From Myxococcales bacterium (GTDB taxonomy: Bacteria > Myxococcota_A > Polyangia > Polyangiales > Polyangiaceae): DNA of 64,000 nucleotides. The stretch is taken from positions 62,001 to 126,000 of the forward strand of contig JADKKK010000018.1 of assembly GCA_016720545.1 (NCBI GenBank), given 5' to 3'. The stretch's first letter is position 1. Every line of letters starts with the position of its first letter. This document shows positions 57,222-64,000 of this stretch, in pieces. The position numbers and the translations under genes were made by a program. Under the pieces are notes generated by a model, which worked only from the letters and a program-made list of their open reading frames with translations, had not been told where the DNA came from and did not search any database.

Positions 57222-58196
57222 GTGCACGTCCCCGAGTCGGCGCGCGGCCTGCGCCTCGATCGGTTCCTGGCGCTCGCGCTCGAGGGCGTGCCCTCGGCGC
57301 CCACGCGGTCTGAGCTCAAGCGATGGATCGACGAGGGGCGCGTGACCGTGGGGGGCGCCGCGAAGAAGGCGGCCGACAAGGTCCGCCCTGGCGACGAGGT
57401 GCGTGTCCGCCCGGCGTCGCCGCCGCCGACGCGCGCGTTGCCCGACGCGAGCGTGCCGTTCGACGTGCTCTACGAGGACGACGAGCTCGTCGTCGTCAAC
57501 AAGCCGGCCGGCGTCGTCGTGCACCCGGCCGCGGGCCACGCCACGGGCACCCTCGTGAACGGCCTGCTCGCGCGCGGCTATTTCGATCGGCACGCCCCCT
57601 TCGACCTGGGCGAGAGCGTCTTGCACGACGAAGCAGACGCCGAGCGGTCGCGGCCCGGCATCGTCCATCGGCTGGACAAGGACACGAGCGGGGTCATGGT
57701 CGTGGCGCGCACGCCGCACGCGCGCGAGGGGCTGAAGCGTCAGTTCGCGGAGCACACGATCGATCGCGCGTACGAGGCGGTGTGCGTGGGGGCGCTCGCG
57801 TCGACGACCTTCGCCACGCTGCATGGCCGTAACCCCTCGAATCGGCTGCTCTTTTCGTCACGTGTGAGCGACGGGAAGCGGGCCGTGACGCACGTCGTCG
57901 CGGGCCGCTCCTACCGCGGGCTCGCCACGCGGCTCACGTGCCGCCTCGAGACGGGGCGCACCCACCAGATCCGCGTCCACCTCTCCGACGCGGGCCACCC
58001 GCTCCTTGGCGATCTGGCCTACGGGGGCCCCCCGCGTGATCCGGCGCTCGCGCGGATCGCGCGATCGCTGGGGCGGCAGGCCCTGCACGCGCAGCGCCTC
58101 GGGTTCGTGCACCCGAGCACGGGCGCCGCGCTCGGCTTCGAGGCGGCGCTCCCCGACGATCTCGCGCTGGCCATCGCTGCGCTCGAAGCGCTGTAA
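57222..58196 (+). CDS. RluA-family pseudouridine synthase (RluD-like)
   Basis: 324 aa. N-terminal S4-like RNA-binding domain (LDRFLALALEGVPSAPTRSE, LKRWIDEGRVTVGGAAKKAA) then catalytic HRLDKDTSGVMVVAR with the nucleophilic Asp, plus RTHQIRVHLSDAGHPLLGDL and RQALHAQRLGFVHPSTG. It isomerises uridine in 23S rRNA or tRNA; RluD-type target positions are likely but not proven. GTG 57222 gives the usual family N-terminus VPESARGLRLDRFL; upstream in-frame codons include only CTG starts. Convergent with the UPF0104 gene. Confidence 0.92.
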   Translation: MHVPESARGLRLDRFLALALEGVPSAPTRSELKRWIDEGRVTVGGAAKKAADKVRPGDEVRVRPASPPPTRALPDASVPFDVLYEDDELVVVNKPAGVVVHPAAGHATGTLVNGLLARGYFDRHAPFDLGESVLHDEADAERSRPGIVHRLDKDTSGVMVVARTPHAREGLKRQFAEHTIDRAYEAVCVGALASTTFATLHGRNPSNRLLFSSRVSDGKRAVTHVVAGRSYRGLATRLTCRLETGRTHQIRVHLSDAGHPLLGDLAYGGPPRDPALARIARSLGRQALHAQRLGFVHPSTGAALGFEAALPDDLALAIAALEAL

Positions 58197-58202
58197 GGCG
58201 GC

Positions 58203-59207
58203 TCAGGCCTCTGCGGGCGGCTCGGCCTCGGCGGGTGCTGCGCTCGGCTTCGCCTCTTCGGCGAGCAGCCCGGGGAAGCGGCGCTTCAGGAGCGTGAGCG
58301 CCACGAAGCCGACGAGCACCGCGAACCACAGCGTGGCGAAGCGCACGAGCATCATCGCGCCGGTCGCGGCGGCCGGGCTCACGTGGCCGATGTCGTGCAT
58401 TTGCCCGTTCAGCAGCGTCTCGGTGACGCCGAGGCCGCCGGGCACGGGGATGATGGCGCCTGCGAGGGTGCTGGTGGCGTAGAAGAACGTGGCGAGCGGC
58501 ACGCTCACCGGCTCGCCGAAGCCGCGGACGATGATCCACAGCGCGAGGCACTCCAGCGTCCAGGCGCAGAACGAAATCAGGGTGGGCGCGACCAGGTTCC
58601 GCGGCGAGAGCAGCGTCCGCAGGCTCACGTAGGCGGCGCGCGCCTTGGCGCCGATCTTCTTGAAGGGGCCGGGGAGCACCTCGACGAAGCCGATGAGCCG
58701 CAGGCTCAGGGTCTGGCTCATGACGACGCCGATGAGCATGGCCACGAGCGCCGCACCCACGCCCGCCCAGACGAGGCCTCCCTCGAAGCCGAGCGAGCCG
58801 AGCACGATGAGCACCACGATGCCGAGCACGTCGGTCACGCGCTCGGCCACGATGATCGGCGCCGTGCGCGTCATGTCGACCTCGTAGGTCTCGTGGAGCA
58901 CGAACGACTTGAAGACCTCGCCCACCTTGCCAGGGCTGATCGTGAGGACGAATCCGGACAGGAAGACGAGGAAGCTGTCGAGCTTCTTCACCCCGCGAAT
59001 CTCGAGCCGGGAGAGGTAAAACTCCCACTTGAGGAAGCGCAGGATGTAGTTGCCGAACGCGAGCGCGCACGCCGCAGCGAAGGTCCACCATGCGTAGCCG
59101 GTGAGGGCGTCGCGCACCCTGCCGAGGCCGCTGTACACCGCGTAGCCGCCGTACAACAGCACGCCGAAGAGCATGACGACGAGCACGCGTCGGAGCGAAA
59201 ATTTCAT
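58203..59207 (-). CDS. UPF0104 / lysylphosphatidylglycerol synthase-like integral membrane protein
   Basis: 334 aa with about eight membrane segments (RVLVVMLFGVLLYGGYAVYS, AAACALAFGNYILRFLKWEF, FLVFLSGFVLTISPGKVGEV, LGIVVLIVLGSLGFEGGLVW). The RFLKWEFYLSRLEIRG and SPGKVGEVFKSFVLHET blocks are typical of the UPF0104/flippase-like family that includes the membrane half of MprF. Without an aminoacyl-transferase half it may move or bind lipids. An Ala/Pro tail ends it. A small Pro-rich membrane protein gene precedes it by 13 nt. Confidence 0.85.
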   Translation of the reverse strand: MKFSLRRVLVVMLFGVLLYGGYAVYSGLGRVRDALTGYAWWTFAAACALAFGNYILRFLKWEFYLSRLEIRGVKKLDSFLVFLSGFVLTISPGKVGEVFKSFVLHETYEVDMTRTAPIIVAERVTDVLGIVVLIVLGSLGFEGGLVWAGVGAALVAMLIGVVMSQTLSLRLIGFVEVLPGPFKKIGAKARAAYVSLRTLLSPRNLVAPTLISFCAWTLECLALWIIVRGFGEPVSVPLATFFYATSTLAGAIIPVPGGLGVTETLLNGQMHDIGHVSPAAATGAMMLVRFATLWFAVLVGFVALTLLKRRFPGLLAEEAKPSAAPAEAEPPAEA

Positions 59208-59220
59208 GGGTCGGACTTGC

Positions 59221-59502
59221 CTACTTGCCTGTGCGGGGCGCGACGCGCAGCCGGAGAGAGGCCAACACCCCGAGACGCGAGAGCAGCGCGAGGCCGCCGA
59301 CCACCACGACGAGCGCGATCGCGCCGTAGAACACCCCGCGCGGAGCCTCCCAGCGCCCGCGCGCGAGGCCGGGATCGGGCCGCGTGACGACCTCGGTGGC
59401 CGTCGACGCGGGCGGCGGGCTCGCGCTGGGCGCTTGGGCGGGCGCGGCGGGGCCTGCAGGGCCTGCGGCGGGGCTTGCGGCGGAAGGTTTGGGGTCCTGC
59501 AC
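59221..59502 (-). CDS. small Pro/Ala-rich single-pass membrane protein
   Basis: 93 aa from GTG 59502. A low-complexity Pro/Ala/Ser region (PSAASPAAGPAGPAAPAQAP) leads to one hydrophobic segment VFYGAIALVVVVGGLALLSR and a basic C-terminus. It lies 13 nt before the UPF0104 gene on the same strand, suggesting co-transcription. No ribosome site is visible, and composition bias makes the call less certain. A longer in-frame reading (to 59892) is a shadow of moxR. Confidence 0.5.
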   Translation of the reverse strand: MQDPKPSAASPAAGPAGPAAPAQAPSASPPPASTATEVVTRPDPGLARGRWEAPRGVFYGAIALVVVVGGLALLSRLGVLASLRLRVAPRTGK

Positions 59503-59603
59503 GTCGCGCGGAATTACACGCGGCAGCAGGGCGCGGCAAGTCTCTCGTCCGCGTACGGGCCTGGATCGTCCTCGCTCGTGTGTGTGAACGGCGCCGTTGG
59601 TGC

Positions 59604-59609
59604 TAGAAA
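59604..59609 (+). promoter_or_regulatory. candidate -10 hexamer TAGAAA before moxR
   Basis: TGCTAGAAA lies 8 nt before the GTG at 59618. The same TGCTA core precedes 25092 and 50229. No -35 clear. Confidence 0.25.
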
Positions 59610-59617
59610 CCACGCCC

Positions 59618-60619
59618 GTGAGCGAAGAACCCGTCTCCGACGTCGCGCTGTTGCAGAAGGCGAAGGCCGCCAGGCTGTCGCTCCACGAGGCCCTCGGCGC
59701 GCGCGTCGTCGGCCAGACCGCGGTGATCGACCTCATGCTCATCGCGCTGCTCGCGCGGGGCCACGCGCTGCTCGTGGGCGTGCCCGGGCTGGCCAAGACG
59801 CTGCTCGTCGCGTCGCTCGCCGAGGCCCTCGAACTCTCGTTCGGTCGCGTGCAGTTTACACCCGATTTGCTCCCGGCCGACATCACCGGCACCGACGTGC
59901 TCCAAGAGGACGACGATCCCTCGGGGCAGCGGCGGCGCGTGCGTTTCCTGCCCGGCCCGATCTTTCACAATCTGGTGCTCGCCGACGAGATCAACCGCAC
60001 CCCCCCGAAGACTCAGGCCGCGCTGCTCCAGGCCATGCAGGAGCGCCGCGTGACCGTGGGCACGGTCACCCACACGCTGCCCGATCCCTTCCAGGTGTTC
60101 GCCACGCGAAACCCCATCGAGCAGGAGGGCACGTACCCGCTCCCCGAGGCGCAGCTCGACCGATTCCTGCTCGAGGTGCACGTCGAGTACCCGTCCGAGG
60201 CCGAGGAGCGCGAGATCGCCCGGCGCACCACCAGCGCCGCGGTGGGCGAGGTGCCGACCGTTCTGTCCGCGCCGGAGGTCCGCGCCCTCCAAGACCTCGT
60301 GCCGCGCATCCCGGTCACCGAGGCGGCCGTGGAGCTCGCCGTCGCGATCGGGCGAGCCACGCGGCCGAAGGACCGGAAGGCGCCGGAGGCGGTGGATCAC
60401 TACGTGCGATTCGGCGCGGGCCCGCGCGGCTCGCAGGCGCTGGTGCTCGCGGCGAAGGCGCGCGCAGCGCTGGCGGGGGAGGCGGCGGCCGACGTCGAGG
60501 ACGTGCGCGCCATGGTGACGCCCGTCATGCGGCACCGCCTGGTCCTGTCGTACCGCGCGGAGGCCGAGGGGGTCCGCGACGCCGACGTGCTCCGCAAGGT
60601 GCTCGCGAACCTCGCCTGA
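59618..60619 (+). CDS. MoxR-type AAA+ ATPase
   Basis: 333 aa. Walker A in the MoxR form GVPGLAKT, LPADITGTDVLQED, GPIFHNLVLADEINRTPPKT with Walker B LVLADEIN, FATRNPIEQEGTYPLPEAQL, DRFLLEVHVEYPSEAEE and the C-terminal helical lid (MVTPVMRHRLVLSYRAEAEG). MoxR ATPases act as chaperones for maturation of partner complexes, usually with a DUF58 and VWA protein next door; here the next gene is an unrelated aminoacyltransferase, so the partners are elsewhere. GTG 59618 is preferred; TTG 59597 and GTG 59600 are alternatives. Confidence 0.9.
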   Translation: MSEEPVSDVALLQKAKAARLSLHEALGARVVGQTAVIDLMLIALLARGHALLVGVPGLAKTLLVASLAEALELSFGRVQFTPDLLPADITGTDVLQEDDDPSGQRRRVRFLPGPIFHNLVLADEINRTPPKTQAALLQAMQERRVTVGTVTHTLPDPFQVFATRNPIEQEGTYPLPEAQLDRFLLEVHVEYPSEAEEREIARRTTSAAVGEVPTVLSAPEVRALQDLVPRIPVTEAAVELAVAIGRATRPKDRKAPEAVDHYVRFGAGPRGSQALVLAAKARAALAGEAAADVEDVRAMVTPVMRHRLVLSYRAEAEGVRDADVLRKVLANLA

Positions 60620-60688
60620 GCGCGGGCCGCGGTCGTCGGCCTCGCGAGCCCGCGCGCGAATTTCTCCCGCGCGCCGAGGCGAGCCGCC

Positions 60689-60694
60689 TATCCT
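60689..60694 (+). promoter_or_regulatory. candidate -10 hexamer TATCCT, 6 nt before GTG 60701
   Basis: TATCCT immediately precedes the start of the aminoacyltransferase gene with a 6-nt gap and no ribosome site between, another leaderless-type arrangement. No -35 recognised. Confidence 0.28.
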
Positions 60695-60700
60695 GCTGGG

Positions 60701-61438
60701 GTGGCGCGCGTGCTGTCGACCTTCGTCGAGTCCGACCGCGCGTGCGTGTACCTCGCCGGGGAGCGCGCGCGGCAGGACGTGCGCGTCATGGTCGACGTGG
60801 GCCCCGAGGAGTACGAGCACCTGCTCGAGCGGGGCTTCCGCCGCTTTGGCGCCGTGTACTTCCGCCCTGCGTGCGCCGGCTGCGGCGAGTGCCGCTCGAT
60901 ACGAGTGCCCGTGGAGACCTTCCGGCCGAACCAGGCCCAGCGCCGCGCGCGCCGGGCGTGCGCCGATCTCCGCGTGGAGCTCGGGCCACCCCGGGTCGAC
61001 GACGAGCGCCTCGCGCTCTTCGCGCGCTGGCACGCGGCGCGCGAGGAGGCCCGCGGCTGGGACCCGTCGCCCACGGATCGCGACTCGTATTTCCAGTGCT
61101 TCGCGTTCCCTCACGTGTGCGCGCGCGAGCTCGCGTTCTACGACGACGACGCAGGCGGCTCAGGCAAGCTCGTGGCGATCGCGATCGCCGACGAGACCCC
61201 GCGCGCGTGGAGCGCCGTCTACTGCTTCTACGATCCCGCGTACGCGCGGCGCTCCGTGGGGGTCGCGAGCGTGCTCTTGCAGATCGAGCTCGCGCGGGCG
61301 AGGAGCCTGCCCTACGTGTACCTCGGCTATCGTGTCGCCGGGTGCGCCTCGCTCGCGTACAAGGCCCGGTACGTGCCGCACGAGCTCTTGTCGGGCCGGC
61401 CCGGCGAAGACGAGCCCGCGGTGTGGGCTCCCCCGTGA
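60701..61438 (+). CDS. bpt: aspartate/glutamate leucyltransferase (Bpt, ATE-like)
   Basis: 245 aa. The Cys motif YFRPACAGCGECRSIRVPVE and FRPNQAQRRARRACADLRVE are family signatures; DSYFQCFAFPHV, GKLVAIAIADETPRAWSAVY and YVYLGYRVAGCASLAYKARY follow. The enzyme attaches Leu (Bpt) or Arg (ATE) from aminoacyl-tRNA to N-terminal Asp/Glu, feeding the bacterial N-degron/ClpAP pathway. GTG 60701 matches family starts. Moderately sure of Bpt versus ATE assignment. Confidence 0.9.
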   Translation: MARVLSTFVESDRACVYLAGERARQDVRVMVDVGPEEYEHLLERGFRRFGAVYFRPACAGCGECRSIRVPVETFRPNQAQRRARRACADLRVELGPPRVDDERLALFARWHAAREEARGWDPSPTDRDSYFQCFAFPHVCARELAFYDDDAGGSGKLVAIAIADETPRAWSAVYCFYDPAYARRSVGVASVLLQIELARARSLPYVYLGYRVAGCASLAYKARYVPHELLSGRPGEDEPAVWAPP

Positions 61439-61477
61439 GCGCTCGTCGGTCGTCGCCGACCTGAGGTAGCGTGGGGC

Positions 61478-62878
61478 ATGCGCGACGAAGCCCACGAGGA
61501 CCCAGGGTCGAAGCCCGCGGCGTCTGCGCCTGCCGCGCCTGCGCAGGCCAAGCCGCGGTCGAGCCGCAGCGGCACGTGGCTCATCCTCGTCGCGCTCGTC
61601 GCCGGCGTGGCCCTCGGTGGCTTCTTTCCGCAGGACAGATACCCACAAATATACGAATTATTTCACTTTTTGTCGAAGGCTTTCATCGCGCTCATCAAGG
61701 GGCTCATCGTCCCGCTGCTCGTGTCGACCCTCGTCGTCGGCGTCGCGCAGACCGGCGACCTCAAGGCTGTCGGCCGGATGGGCGGCAAGTCGCTCCTCTA
61801 CTTCGAGGTCGTCACCACGATCGCGCTCGGTCTCGGGCTGGTCGTGGCGAACACGCTCCAGCCCGGCAGGGGTCTACCGATCGATCTCAGCTCGCACGGG
61901 GTCGACAAGTCGAAGGCGCAGAGCGGGTGGGACACGGCGATGCACCTCTTCCCGTCGAACCTCGCGAAGCACGCCGTGGACGGCGACATCTTGCCCATCG
62001 TGGTCTTCGCGGTGCTCTTCGGCATCGCCCTCACTCAGCTCGGTGAGCGCAAGAAGGTAGTGCTCGAGCTCGCCGAGACCGTCGCGCAGGCGATGTTCAA
62101 ATACACGGCCATGATCATGAAGCTCACTCCGCTCGGGGTGTTCGGTGCCATGGCGTACAACGTGTCGCACATGGCCGCGGGCCACACGCTCGAGAGCGGC
62201 GCGCGCATCGAGGGCTGGCCGGCCGTGCTCTACCTCGTGTGGCGCTACGCGCGCGTGGTCGGGAGCCTCTACCTCTCCATGGCGCTCCTCGTCGTGCTCG
62301 TGTTCGTGCCGATTCTGCTCGTGGTCCGGGTGAGCCCGCGGAGGTTCTTCGGCGCGATCCGCGAGCCGCTCCTCACCGCCTACACGACGGCCTCGAGCGA
62401 GGCCGCGCTGCCGCAGCTGCTCGAGGTGCTCGTGAAGCTCGGTGTCCCGCGGCGCGTCGCGAGCTTCGTGCTCCCCGCGGGGTACTCGTTCAACCTGGAC
62501 GGCTCGACCCTCTACCTCGTGCTCGCGAGCCTTACCATCGCGCAGGCCGCGGGCATCGACATGCCGCTCGGGCGCCAGCTCTTCATGGTGCTCACGTTCG
62601 TGATTACGTCGAAGGGCGTCGCGGGTGTGCCTCGCGCGACGCTCGTCATCATCGCGGCGACCTGCGCGAGCTACGGCCTGCCCGGCGAGGCGGGGGTCGC
62701 CATGCTGCTCGCGGTGGACGAGATCATGGACATGGCGCGCTCCGCGACCAACGTCGCGGGCAACGCGCTCGCGACCGTCGTGGTGGCGCGCTGGGAGGGC
62801 GTGTTCGAGACGGAGCTCGAGCCCGAGCTCGCGGAGGCCCGCGCCACGGACGCCGCCATCGCGAACACACCTCCCTAA
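61478..62878 (+). CDS. dicarboxylate/amino acid:cation symporter (DAACS family)
   Basis: 466 aa. After a Pro/Ala-rich N-terminus, eight or so membrane segments with the family core: KGLIVPLLVSTLVVGVAQTG, TTASSEAALPQLLEVLVKLG (SSEAALP hairpin), FVLPAGYSFNLDGSTLYLVL (NLDGS), TSKGVAGVPRATLVIIAATC and DEIMDMARSATNVAGNALAT. It imports C4-dicarboxylates or acidic amino acids with H+ or Na+. The ATG is 5 nt after TAGCGT (61467-61472), no Shine-Dalgarno visible. Convergent with the mutase gene 12 nt apart. Confidence 0.93.
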   Translation: MRDEAHEDPGSKPAASAPAAPAQAKPRSSRSGTWLILVALVAGVALGGFFPQDRYPQIYELFHFLSKAFIALIKGLIVPLLVSTLVVGVAQTGDLKAVGRMGGKSLLYFEVVTTIALGLGLVVANTLQPGRGLPIDLSSHGVDKSKAQSGWDTAMHLFPSNLAKHAVDGDILPIVVFAVLFGIALTQLGERKKVVLELAETVAQAMFKYTAMIMKLTPLGVFGAMAYNVSHMAAGHTLESGARIEGWPAVLYLVWRYARVVGSLYLSMALLVVLVFVPILLVVRVSPRRFFGAIREPLLTAYTTASSEAALPQLLEVLVKLGVPRRVASFVLPAGYSFNLDGSTLYLVLASLTIAQAAGIDMPLGRQLFMVLTFVITSKGVAGVPRATLVIIAATCASYGLPGEAGVAMLLAVDEIMDMARSATNVAGNALATVVVARWEGVFETELEPELAEARATDAAIANTPP

Positions 62879-62890
62879 GTTGCCGGGCCC

Positions 62891-64000
62891 TTAGACGACC
62901 AAGGTCTCGGTGTGCTCGCCGAACACGCCTCGGAGCACGTTCGAGATCTCGCCCACGGTCGCCTCGGCCTTCACCGCGGCGACGATGGGCGGCATGAGGT
63001 TCTCGCCCGGGTTCCGGGCGGCGTGCTCGACCGCGCGCAGCGCCGCGGCGTGCCGGTCGGCGTCGCGAGCGGCGCGCATCGCGACGAGGCGCGCCACCTG
63101 CTCGGCCTCGATGCGCGGGTCGATCCTCATGACCGGCACGGGCAACGCGTCTTGCACGTAGGCGTTCTGTCCGACGATGAGCCGGCGGCGGTCCTCGATC
63201 TCGAGCTGATAGGCGTACGCGGTGTTCTGGATCTCCCGCTGCGGGTAGCCCTGCTCGATCGCCGCGACCATGCCGCCGAGCGCGTCGATGCGCGCGAGGT
63301 AGGTGCCCGCCTCTCGCTCGAGCCTGTCGGTGAGCGCTTCCACGGCGTAGCTGCCGCCCAGGCCGTCGACGAAGTCGGCGACGCCGGACTCCTGGGCGAT
63401 GATCTGCTGGGTCCGGAGCGCGATCGTGGCCGCCTCGCTCGTGGGGAGGCCGAGCGCCTCGTCGTAGCTGTTCGTGTGGAGCGACTGGCACCCGCCGAGC
63501 ACCGCGGCGAGCGCCTGCAGGGTGACCCGCGCGACGTTGTTGAGCGGCTGCTGGGCCGTGAGCGTCATGCCCGCGGTCTGGCAGTGGAATCGCAGCGCCC
63601 TGGCGCGCTCGGTCTTCGCGCCGAAGCGGCCCTGCATGAGGGTGCTCCACATGCGGCGCGCCGCGCGGAACTTGGCGACCTCTTCCAGCACGTTGTTGTG
63701 CACGTTGAAGAAGAACGAGAGCTGGGCGCCGAACACGTCCACGTCGAGCCCCGCGTCGACCGCCGCTTGCACGTACGCGAGGCCGTCGGCGAGGGTGAAC
63801 GCGATCTCTTGGGCGGCGTCGCAGCCCGCCTCGCGGATGTGGTATCCGCTGATCGAGATCGTGTTCCACTTGGGCACATCGGTCGTAGAATATGCAAAGA
63901 TATCGGTGATTAAGCGGAGGGAAGGGCGGGGCGGGAAGATGTAGGTCCCCCGCGCCATGTACTCCTTCAGGATGTCGTTCTGGATGGTGCCGCGCAGCTT
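62891..64000 (-). CDS. methylmalonyl-CoA mutase-type acyl-CoA mutase large subunit (partial, 3' end)
   Basis: 369 codons in the window; the 5' end is cut off at 64000. Blocks GYHIREAGCDAAQEIAFTLA, QTAGMTLTAQQPLNNVARVT, GGCQSLHTNSYDEALGLPTS and EAATIALRTQQIIAQESG belong to the substrate TIM barrel of MCM/ICM enzymes. The protein ends right after the TIM-barrel region without a B12-binding domain, so it is a large subunit whose cobalamin-binding small subunit is encoded elsewhere. The MCM or isobutyryl-CoA mutase substrate cannot be told apart here. With the carboxylase at 40-44 kb it suggests an acyl-CoA metabolic region. Confidence 0.9.
   Translation of the reverse strand, partial: KLRGTIQNDILKEYMARGTYIFPPRPSLRLITDIFAYSTTDVPKWNTISISGYHIREAGCDAAQEIAFTLADGLAYVQAAVDAGLDVDVFGAQLSFFFNVHNNVLEEVAKFRAARRMWSTLMQGRFGAKTERARALRFHCQTAGMTLTAQQPLNNVARVTLQALAAVLGGCQSLHTNSYDEALGLPTSEAATIALRTQQIIAQESGVADFVDGLGGSYAVEALTDRLEREAGTYLARIDALGGMVAAIEQGYPQREIQNTAYAYQLEIEDRRRLIVGQNAYVQDALPVPVMRIDPRIEAEQVARLVAMRAARDADRHAAALRAVEHAARNPGENLMPPIVAAVKAEATVGEISNVLRGVFGEHTETLVV

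Overview
The window is GC-rich with strong third-position GC. It looks like a chromosomal segment from a myxobacterium-like member of the Myxococcota, most plausibly the Polyangia; this is inferred from gene content, since no rRNA or marker phylogeny is available. Supporting signs are a Hanks-type Ser/Thr kinase with a Pro-rich tail next to a TPR protein, PEGA/TPR envelope proteins, many lipoproteins with Ala/Pro/Thr linkers, a giant TPR solenoid, a delta-type Lgt, an RtcR regulator and acyl-CoA carboxylase/mutase genes. I found no tRNA, rRNA, CRISPR array, prophage or complete insertion sequence.

Layout. 1-6.6 kb: end of an SRPBCC-like gene, kinase, secreted TPR protein, YceI-like lipoprotein, then a small MNIO-type RiPP locus (Cys-motif precursor, DUF692 enzyme, DUF2063 partner). 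6.8-10.1 kb (minus): phospholipid operon PlsC > DAG-kinase-like > cardiolipin synthase, each junction a 4-nt overlap. 10.2-21.6 kb: one huge TPR gene split by a frameshift near 20.32 kb. 21.5-26.2 kb: DUF374 acyltransferase, a lipoprotein, polysaccharide deacetylase, MlaF-like ATPase (minus), and a small protein coupled to an LpxL-like acyltransferase. 26.2-31.5 kb (minus): four overlapping envelope genes (barrel, two lipoproteins, barrel). 31.6-34.9 kb: thiG, small lipoprotein, a ThiE-ACP fused reading frame, and a convergent alpha-oxoamine synthase. 35.2-37.8 kb: lipoprotein, unknown protein, 2-oxoglutarate/Fe-type oxygenase.

38-51 kb: GntR/FCD regulator, PEGA protein, biotin-dependent acyl-CoA carboxylase beta and alpha subunits, rtcR, an AI-2E-type permease, then rlmN with three coupled envelope genes, followed by lgt. 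51.5-57 kb: thioesterase, an array of five paralogous Cys-rich lipoproteins, and a fatty acyl-AMP ligase. 57-64 kb: small conserved protein, RluA-type pseudouridine synthase, UPF0104 membrane protein, MoxR ATPase, Bpt aminoacyltransferase, dicarboxylate symporter and the end of an acyl-CoA mutase large subunit.

Most distinctive features. (1) Five small lipoproteins at 52.2-54.9 kb share two CX9C motifs plus four further conserved cysteines, an apparently undescribed, locally amplified disulfide-rich family. (2) A ~301-bp non-autonomous element occurs three times (37.8, 51.2 and 54.0 kb), bounded by CTAG, with terminal inverted repeats and a 31-bp internal inverted repeat; two copies sit exactly on the TAG stop codon of the preceding gene. 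(3) The MNIO locus carries CGANKGG-type Cys motifs. (4) A 12-bp homopolymer could fuse two overlapping lipoprotein genes by slippage. (5) Many genes have a TAnnnT hexamer only 5-10 nt before the start codon, suggesting leaderless or very short-leader transcripts.

A common theme is envelope lipid and lipoprotein biology: PlsC, DAG kinase-like, Cls, DUF374 and LpxL-like acyltransferases, MlaF, Lgt, UPF0104, and about a dozen lipoproteins.
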